A DNA stretch of 37,732 nucleotides, taken from positions 1 to 37,732 of the forward strand of contig JAUHXF010000008.1 of assembly GCA_030427125.1 (NCBI GenBank), given 5' to 3'. The position numbers and the translations under genes are program-made. Below the pieces are notes generated by a model. That model was not told the DNA's origin. It was given only the letters and a program-made list of their open reading frames with translations, and ran no database searches. Shown one piece after another: positions 27,900-33,720 of the stretch (position 1 is the first letter of the stretch; each line of letters starts with the position of its first letter). The stretch is from a bacterium. Lineage in GTDB: Bacteria > Patescibacteriota > Saccharimonadia > Saccharimonadales > SZUA-47.

Positions 27900-28328
27900 A
27901 TGACAATGACTATAAAAAGATTTATAACGGGATTGATTCTCGCACTTGGTCTCATGGTTCCAGCGCTTGTAGCTGTGCCTGCATCAGCTCAGGATGTAGA
28001 GCAAGGCATTTGTAACGGTGCAAACTTGAACTTCAGTGGAGTTCCTAGTGATGCCTCAGATTGTACTCCGGGTTCATCTGGAGCGGGGACAGAAGTCGAC
28101 AGTATTGTGACTGATGTTATCAACATCATATCATTGGTTGTCGGTGTCGTATCGGTCATTATGATCATCATCGGTGGCCTCCGCTACATAACGTCTAACG
28201 GCGATTCAGGAAACGTGACAAATGCAAAGAATACTATTCTGTATGCAATCATTGGTCTTGTCGTCGTCGCATTAGCGCAGCTTGTTGTTCGGTTCGTTAT
28301 CGAACGAGTTAGCACAACTGCTGAATAA
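27900..28328 (+). CDS. T4SS pilin-like protein 6 (candidate major subunit)
   Basis: 142 aa; signal peptide ...VPASAQD; VSVIMIIIGGLRYITSNGDSGNVTNAKNTILYAIIGLVVVALAQLVVRFVIERV; own promoter and terminator. Confidence 0.85.
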   Translation: MTMTIKRFITGLILALGLMVPALVAVPASAQDVEQGICNGANLNFSGVPSDASDCTPGSSGAGTEVDSIVTDVINIISLVVGVVSVIMIIIGGLRYITSNGDSGNVTNAKNTILYAIIGLVVVALAQLVVRFVIERVSTTAE

Positions 28329-28350
28329 AAACACAGAAGACATTCACAAA

Positions 28351-28376
28351 AACTCCTCTCCTGCAGAGGAGTTTTT
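28351..28376 (+). terminator. Rho-independent terminator after the pilin array
   Basis: AACTCCTCT-CCTGC-AGAGGAGTT followed by a T run. Confidence 0.88.
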
Positions 28377-28417
28377 AATATGTGACAACTACACTTAGTT
28401 CACTTATCGGTAGTATT

Positions 28418-28446
28418 TAAAAACCCGCCTGTACGACAAGCGGGTT
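28418..28446 (-). terminator. Rho-independent terminator of hsp20 (minus strand)
   Basis: Minus strand AACCCGC-TTGTCGTACAG-GCGGGTT followed by TTTAAAT. Confidence 0.8.
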
Positions 28447-28468
28447 CATGTATTGTTTGTTTTTGGAT

Positions 28469-28957
28469 TTACAAAACTTGAATTTTCTTCACAGTGTCTT
28501 GCTTCATCTTTGTGAAGCTAACAGTGAGAACGCCGTCTTTTAGGACTGCTTCAATTTCTTCTTCCTTCACCGGAACTGGCAAGGCAATGCTACGACTAAA
28601 CTCGCCCCAATAACACTCCTGTACGAAGTAGTTCTCTACGCCTTCTTCAGCACCGGCAGATAATGTGCCTCGAATACTGAGTGTGTTATCTGCAATACTT
28701 ACATCAAGGTCGCTCTTGTTCACTCCTGCTGTGCGTGCTTTTACGACAAGCTTTTCTTTTGTCTCGTACACATCTACTGCAAGTTGACCTGGTACTGCTT
28801 CGTCCTCATCCCACTCTTCTGCTACTGGCTCAGCCGCCATTTCATCTTCAACCGCAGGTATTTCACCTGTTGGCTGAGAGTTATCTTCCTCTCCCAAGAA
28901 CGCAGCCGTAAGCTCGTCTTCTAGAAGCAAGTCATCGTCGCGATTCTTTCTCGCCAT
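28469..28957 (-). CDS. Hsp20/alpha-crystallin small heat-shock protein
   Basis: 162 aa; QLAVDVYETKEKLVVKARTAGVNKSDLDVSIADNTLSIRGTL...GEFSRSIALPVPVKEEEIEAVLKDGVLTVSFTK. Confidence 0.93.
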   Translation of the reverse strand: MARKNRDDDLLLEDELTAAFLGEEDNSQPTGEIPAVEDEMAAEPVAEEWDEDEAVPGQLAVDVYETKEKLVVKARTAGVNKSDLDVSIADNTLSIRGTLSAGAEEGVENYFVQECYWGEFSRSIALPVPVKEEEIEAVLKDGVLTVSFTKMKQDTVKKIQVL

Positions 28958-29042
28958 TTCTTTTCTACCCTCTCTTACTTATTACTAGAGCTAGACCAAC
29001 CAGAGCTATTTTGGCTTATGACTGATACTAGATTTTTGTGTT

Positions 29043-29080
29043 ACCTCTAGTATAGACCTAAACGAGAGGTGTAATCAACA
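29043..29080 (-). promoter_or_regulatory. Putative hsp20 promoter with overlapping inverted repeat
   Basis: Minus strand TTGATT-N18-TATACT; inverted repeat ACCTCT (29043-29048) / AGAGGT (29065-29070) brackets the -10. Confidence 0.5.
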
Positions 29081-29133
29081 GCTGCAAAGGATATTTACAA
29101 CACATTTTATACAACGGCCACTGATGCGAGCGA

Positions 29134-29148
29134 TATACTAGCTAGTAT
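29134..29148 (+). promoter_or_regulatory. -10 element / 14-bp palindrome at comF start (leaderless-type)
   Basis: TATACT 29134-29139, 7 nt before ATG 29147; perfect palindrome ATACTAGCTAGTAT 29135-29148. Confidence 0.5.
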
Positions 29149-29815
29149 GTTGGGTGTAGATTCTTTCATTGGCGTGCTCGCACCACATCAATGTTTGATG
29201 TGCGGCCTAGAGGGCTACGTGCTATGCCCGCTATGCGTGAGTACCGCAGGCGATCCCCTGCCCTCGCGTTGCGTCGGCTGTAAGAAGCTCACCAAGTCGC
29301 ATAAAACATGTCAGTCTTGTAAGCAATGGTTACCTGTTGAGACTGTTCGTGTAGCAACCGAATATATTGATGTCTATGAACAATTACTGCACGCGTATAA
29401 GTTCGATACAAAAAGACAGGCTGTTGAGCCGATAGCAACTATGATGAGTGTGTTGCCCATGTCGGCGAACAGCATTCTGTGCCCGTTGCCAACCGCACCA
29501 GCCAGAGTACGGGAACGAGGCTTTGATCATACGAGATTGTTAGTAAAGTATTTGGCAAAGAAGAAGCGTGTACCTATTACTCACGAATTGAAGCGACGCT
29601 CTAGTGTTAGGCAGCTCGGTGCAACGCGTTCGCAGCGCATGAAGCAAATGCGAGAAGAATTCTACGTTCGGCGTACGACTGCAATAAAAGGAAAGCATGT
29701 CGTGCTGGTTGATGATGTTGTGACGACCGGCGCGTCCTTAGCCGCTGCAGCGAGGGTGCTTAAAGAAGCAGGCGCCGCTCATGTGTCGGCAGTCATCTAC
29801 GCGCAAAAGCTTTAG
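29147..29815 (+). CDS. comF: ComF-family phosphoribosyltransferase
   Basis: 222 aa; CxxC pairs (CLMCGLEGYVLCPLC, CVGCKKL, CQSCKQW); ARVRERGFDHTRLLVKYLA; HVVLVDDVVTTGASLAAAARVLKEAGA (PRPP motif). Confidence 0.92.
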   Translation: MLGVDSFIGVLAPHQCLMCGLEGYVLCPLCVSTAGDPLPSRCVGCKKLTKSHKTCQSCKQWLPVETVRVATEYIDVYEQLLHAYKFDTKRQAVEPIATMMSVLPMSANSILCPLPTAPARVRERGFDHTRLLVKYLAKKKRVPITHELKRRSSVRQLGATRSQRMKQMREEFYVRRTTAIKGKHVVLVDDVVTTGASLAAAARVLKEAGAAHVSAVIYAQKL

Positions 29816-29874
29816 TTCCCTCTTCAATTTTTCTATCTGATACGATAAGATATGACAACCACACAACAGTATCA

Positions 29875-29967
29875 GGAGAGGTACCCAAGTGGCTGAAGGG
29901 GACGGTTTGCTAAATCGTTAGTGGGGCGAAAGCTCCAGCGAGGGTTCGAATCCCTCTCTCTCCGCCA
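29875..29967 (+). tRNA. tRNA-Ser (anticodon GCT), CCA encoded
   Basis: GGAGAGGTACCCAAGTGGCTGAAGGGGACGGTTTGCTAAATCGTTAGTGGGGCGAAAGCTCCAGCGAGGGTTCGAATCCCTCTCTCTCCGCCA: class II, long variable arm, GGTTCGAATCC T-loop. Confidence 0.96.
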
Positions 29968-29976
29968 AACTATAGA

Positions 29977-30000
29977 ATCGTGGCTTGACCACGATTTTTT
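29977..30000 (+). terminator. Rho-independent terminator after tRNA-Ser
   Basis: ATCGTGG-CTTGA-CCACGAT plus T run. Confidence 0.85.
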
Positions 30001-30019
30001 AGTTTGATGAGAGAAATGA

Positions 30020-30167
30020 GAACCTGACTTTTACGAAGTAAAAAGGGTTCGGCGAAACGCAGCGAAGCAAAGAAAGCATGAAGTATTTTCTTTGCAAGCA
30101 AGTGAAGAAGGGCCAAAGGTCCGCTATCCCTCCCCACCGGATTTATCCCAGTTCAATCTGGGATTTT
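30020..30167 (+). ncRNA. Candidate structured non-coding RNA ending in a terminator hairpin
   Basis: No ORF; stem GAACC..CTTTTAC-GAA-GTAAAAAG-GGTTC (30020-30050); 9-bp stem GCAAAGAAA/TTTCTTTGC (30067-30095); terminator-like ATCCCAG-TTCAAT-CTGGGAT-TTT (30145-30167). Confidence 0.35.
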
Positions 30168-30194
30168 CTATTTTAATGGTCTACAATACTGCTT

Positions 30195-30728
30195 ATGGAT
30201 GAACAACAAGTTCAAGACCAACAAGAGGCGACATGGGAGTTTAATGGAGCTGTTGAAACAGATGCTGCTATGGACCCAATTGAATGGACGGCGTCTGAGT
30301 ATATATCTCACGAAAAGGACATGATGTGGTACGTTGCGGTCACGTTGGGTTCAGTCATTATTGCCGGTGCCGTCTATTTCTTAACGAAAGAATTGATTGC
30401 GAGCATCACTATTGTCGTTGTCGCCTTCTCTGCAGTCTTCTTTGCCGGCCGCAAACCAGAAACAAAAACATACCGCATAACTACCAACACAGTGACTATT
30501 GATGACAAGAAGCATTCACTATCTGACTTTAAATCATTCTCAATTGTCGATGAAGGTGCTATTGATAGCATTTGGTTCAAGCCGCTTGCGAGGTTCAAGC
30601 CGATGCTTATTATTTACTTTGCCCCTGGAGATGAGGAAAAGATAGCCGAAGCACTAAGTAATTTCTTGCCATACGAGAACAGAGAGCTGGATGCATTAGA
30701 CAGACTGACTAGGCGCATGCGCTTTTAG
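30195..30728 (+). CDS. Conserved-type membrane protein, two TMs (unknown function)
   Basis: 177 aa; MMWYVAVTLGSVIIAGAVYFL and LIASITIVVVAFSAVFFAG; -10-like TACAAT 7 nt before the ATG. Confidence 0.75.
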   Translation: MDEQQVQDQQEATWEFNGAVETDAAMDPIEWTASEYISHEKDMMWYVAVTLGSVIIAGAVYFLTKELIASITIVVVAFSAVFFAGRKPETKTYRITTNTVTIDDKKHSLSDFKSFSIVDEGAIDSIWFKPLARFKPMLIIYFAPGDEEKIAEALSNFLPYENRELDALDRLTRRMRF

Positions 30729-30738
30729 GCTAGGCTGC

Positions 30739-31896
30739 ATGGAGTTTGTTCGTCGACTGGCAATTTGGGCGCTGTTGACGGTGTTTTTTGGTTCGCTTAT
30801 TTTCATTGCATATGGCTGGACGTTTAATCAGACCATTGCCGATCGAGAGGTGGTTAAATCATGGCTTGATCGAAGTGGCGCGTATGATAATTTTGTTGAT
30901 GAGATAGTTATTGTGTCTCAAGCACAGGCGGCGGCTGAGGGAAATACTATTTCCACTAGAATCTTACTAGAGGCAGCGAACGCTTCATTTACGCCAGAGT
31001 TACTCCAGACAAGCCTCGAGGCGGTGCTCGATGGAGGCTATGATTGGCTTGAGGGTTCTAAAGAAGAAATTGAGTTCATCGTCGATTTTACGGAGGCAAA
31101 AGAGGAGTTTGCAGAAAATCTCACTGTTGTAGCGGTTGAGCGCGTGGCTTCCCTGCCACTTTGTACAATCCCGCCAACTTCATCAAGCTTTGATCCTTTC
31201 ACGGCTCCATGTAAACCAGCAGGACTCAATTTCGAGCAGCAGGCGGATGACTTTAAAAGACTCATAGTAGAAGACGAAAACTTCATAGCAGAGCCACGGA
31301 TTGTTGGAGCGGATATTTTGCTTGGCGAGGGAGAAAGTCAGCAAACAATTGCTCAAGCTGCTTCTGTTGCCCCGACAGCGTATTCTGTCGCTCGACTAGG
31401 TGCGTATATTGCTCTAATACTTGCATTTTTAAGCGGGCTCGGCATTGTTTTTATCGCTCGCTCCAAGCGTAAAGCTGCAGTGAAGATTTTCCGCGGGCTT
31501 TTTTTCACGGCTTTTTCACTGGCTATCTTCACGTTTTTCTCAAGTACATCTACGGCGTGGCTTGATGCAGTGTTTGCGACAAACCAAGCATCATCGGGTT
31601 TTACTGAGCGAATCATCAAGCCGGTTGTTTCGACTGCATCAGAAGATCTGACTGCATGGACGCTTCGATTCAGCCTGCTATACGCAGGATTGGCCGTTGT
31701 TGTGTTGGCGGGTCTGCTCTATCACTATCATGACAAGAAGCACAAGAAGAAGCCTAAATCGCGTGAACAAATGAAAAATCTAGAAAAACGGTATAGGAAA
31801 ATTGTTGCCAAGAAGCCAAAGGTCTACAAAAAGACTAATGAAAAGCGCAAAAAACAGCTGAAGAAAAAACACCAAAAGAAAAAGCCGACACGATAG
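30739..31896 (+). CDS. Membrane protein with Lys-rich C-terminus (unknown function)
   Basis: 385 aa; N-terminal TM, three C-terminal TMs, highly basic tail KKKHQKKKPTR. Confidence 0.75.
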   Translation: MEFVRRLAIWALLTVFFGSLIFIAYGWTFNQTIADREVVKSWLDRSGAYDNFVDEIVIVSQAQAAAEGNTISTRILLEAANASFTPELLQTSLEAVLDGGYDWLEGSKEEIEFIVDFTEAKEEFAENLTVVAVERVASLPLCTIPPTSSSFDPFTAPCKPAGLNFEQQADDFKRLIVEDENFIAEPRIVGADILLGEGESQQTIAQAASVAPTAYSVARLGAYIALILAFLSGLGIVFIARSKRKAAVKIFRGLFFTAFSLAIFTFFSSTSTAWLDAVFATNQASSGFTERIIKPVVSTASEDLTAWTLRFSLLYAGLAVVVLAGLLYHYHDKKHKKKPKSREQMKNLEKRYRKIVAKKPKVYKKTNEKRKKQLKKKHQKKKPTR

Positions 31897-31901
31897 TCGG
31901 C
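31884..31901 (-). terminator. Rho-independent terminator of tRNA-Arg, overlapping the 3' end of the upstream CDS
   Basis: Minus strand GCCGAC-TATCGT-GTCGGC followed by TTTTTC; the stop codon of the + strand CDS lies in the loop. Confidence 0.75.
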
Positions 31902-31908
31902 AAAAATA

Positions 31909-31985
31909 TGGTGAACCCGGCAGGAGTCGAACCTGCGACCTCCTGTACCGCAAACAGACGCTCTATCCAGCTGAGCTACGGGTCC
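31909..31985 (-). tRNA. tRNA-Arg (anticodon GCG), CCA encoded
   Basis: Minus strand GGACCCGTAGCTCAGCTGGATAGAGCGTCTGTTTGCGGTACAGGAGGTCGCAGGTTCGACTCCTGCCGGGTTCACCA; full cloverleaf, anticodon loop TTGCGGT. Confidence 0.95.
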
Positions 31986-32077
31986 TTAGTGGAGCAAATA
32001 ATACCATTTAACAGATGTAAAATCCAGTACTTTCCTGGTTTCCTGTCTATACTGAACCTGAATATTACCCTATATCG

Positions 32078-32083
32078 TATACT
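32078..32083 (+). promoter_or_regulatory. -10 element, leaderless-type, for the NUDIX gene
   Basis: TATACT 6 nt before ATG 32090; no SD possible between them. Confidence 0.5.
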
Positions 32084-32089
32084 AGCTAC

Positions 32090-32620
32090 ATGGAGTGGAA
32101 CGACATCACCTACGTTGATAAAGATGATCGTGCCATAGGTTCTGGCACAGAAGATAATGCGATTGCACAAGGCATAGTCCACCGAGTCGTACGGGTTTTT
32201 GTGCGTGATATTGACGGCAATATACTGTTACAAAAACGAGGTCCAAACGTTGACATACCGAATAAGTGGGATCAATCTGCGGCAGGACATGTTGACGCGG
32301 GAGAAGAGTATAACGCAGCAGCTCGTAGAGAGCTCGAAGAAGAAGTTGGCATAACGGGTAAAACACTACGCATGATCGATCACTATTACTCCGAAGAAGA
32401 TGATGACGGCGTGTTACGGAAAAGGTTTAATAAACTCTATGACGTTGAGACCGACACGACTGATACGTCACGTCAAGAATCGGAAGTTTCAGAGGTACTA
32501 TGGGTATCTGAGGCTGAGTTAAAGCGGTGGTTGCGGGACTCGCCTTTTGACTTCACTCAGGGGTGCCGAGAAGCACTTTCACGATATTTTTCGTATCTGG
32601 ACAACGAGCGACAAAAATAG
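32090..32620 (+). CDS. NUDIX hydrolase
   Basis: 176 aa; Nudix box GHVDAGEEYNAAARRELEEEVGI. Confidence 0.93.
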   Translation: MEWNDITYVDKDDRAIGSGTEDNAIAQGIVHRVVRVFVRDIDGNILLQKRGPNVDIPNKWDQSAAGHVDAGEEYNAAARRELEEEVGITGKTLRMIDHYYSEEDDDGVLRKRFNKLYDVETDTTDTSRQESEVSEVLWVSEAELKRWLRDSPFDFTQGCREALSRYFSYLDNERQK

Positions 32621-32635
32621 CGTATACTTACAGTC

Positions 32636-32806
32636 ATGAGTAATTTTCTTATCGCACTACTTGTCTCTTTATCTGCTTCGGCTTGGACATACAATAAATT
32701 CATGAAAACGACCGGGAGTAACACGCGCAATGCAGTTGGCGGTGCGGCTATGGCAGGCGTGCTTGCCTTTCTCACGATGATTGTCCTGCTGTCGTTCATA
32801 AACTAG
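32636..32806 (+). CDS. Small two-TM membrane protein (56 aa)
   Basis: Manual translation MSNFLIALLVSLSASAWTYNKFMKTTGSNTRNAVGGAAMAGVLAFLTMIVLLSFIN*; TATACT 7 nt upstream of the ATG. Below ORF-track cutoff. Confidence 0.7.
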   Translation: MSNFLIALLVSLSASAWTYNKFMKTTGSNTRNAVGGAAMAGVLAFLTMIVLLSFIN

Positions 32807-32865
32807 CCATTTAATACCAATTTCTCTAGCATTTTTAGTCGTGAACCAGTATTATACTGCTTTAT

Positions 32866-33720
32866 ATGGGTGGAGAATCCAAAAAGCTTGGCGAGTCGAT
32901 CCAAGCTGCGAGAAAATCGGCCGGAATGACACAACAGCAGCTCTGTGTAGCTGCGGATTTGTCATATTCGACGTTGGCTAAGATTGAGCGAGGTGCGATT
33001 GCATCGCCTTCTATCTTTACTGTGCAGCGTATTGCTGAAGTTCTTGGCGTGAGCATGGACAACCTCGTGGGCGCAGTTGTTCATGGTCATAGCGGGCATC
33101 TCCCTGCGAAGAAGACGAGTAAAAACGGCATTCGATTTGTCTATTTTGACATCAATGGCTGCTTAGTGCGGTTTTTTCATGGCGCGTTTACGCAGCTCGC
33201 GCAAGATACTGGCGTGCCAAGTGACGTGATTGAATCGACATTCTGGCATTACAACGATGCGGTCTGTCGCGGAGAAATTGACCTAGAGGAGTTTAATACG
33301 CTGTTTGCTGAGAAGATTGGCGTTAAATCAATCGATTGGAAGCCTTATTATATGCAGGCGGTTGAGCCCATTGAAGAGATGGTGGAGCTAATTACGTGGG
33401 TCTCAGAGCATTATTCTGTTGGACTACTCTCAAATATCATGCCGGGCTTTATAGAGGACATGCGTCGCAGTAGTCTATTGCCTGGAATCTCATATGATGT
33501 CATTATCGATTCATCTCAGGTCGGTGCTATAAAGCCCGAAGAATCTATCTATAAGATTGCAGAAGCAGAAACTGACGCACAATCTCACGAAATTCTTTTC
33601 ATCGACGACAGCAGAACAAACCTCATGGCGGCTGAGCGGCTTGGCTGGAAAGTCATGTGGTTCGACAGTTATCGCCCGGCTGAGTCGGCAGAGCGAGTTC
33701 GTTCAGCACTAGACTTTTAG
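32866..33720 (+). CDS. XRE-type HTH fused to HAD-superfamily hydrolase-like domain
   Basis: 284 aa; HTH LGESIQAARKSAGMTQQQLCVAADLSYSTLAKIERG; HAD motifs FVYFDINGCLV (motif I with DxN), GLLSN, GAIKPEESIY, ILFIDDSRTNLMAAERLGW. Confidence 0.88.
   Translation: MGGESKKLGESIQAARKSAGMTQQQLCVAADLSYSTLAKIERGAIASPSIFTVQRIAEVLGVSMDNLVGAVVHGHSGHLPAKKTSKNGIRFVYFDINGCLVRFFHGAFTQLAQDTGVPSDVIESTFWHYNDAVCRGEIDLEEFNTLFAEKIGVKSIDWKPYYMQAVEPIEEMVELITWVSEHYSVGLLSNIMPGFIEDMRRSSLLPGISYDVIIDSSQVGAIKPEESIYKIAEAETDAQSHEILFIDDSRTNLMAAERLGWKVMWFDSYRPAESAERVRSALDF

Noticed and set aside
9423-28328. Ordinary integrative conjugative element
   Set aside because: No relaxase, VirD4, integrase or flanking repeats recognised in the window; gene-product mix is dominated by wall hydrolases. 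Not excluded if such genes lie elsewhere in the genome.
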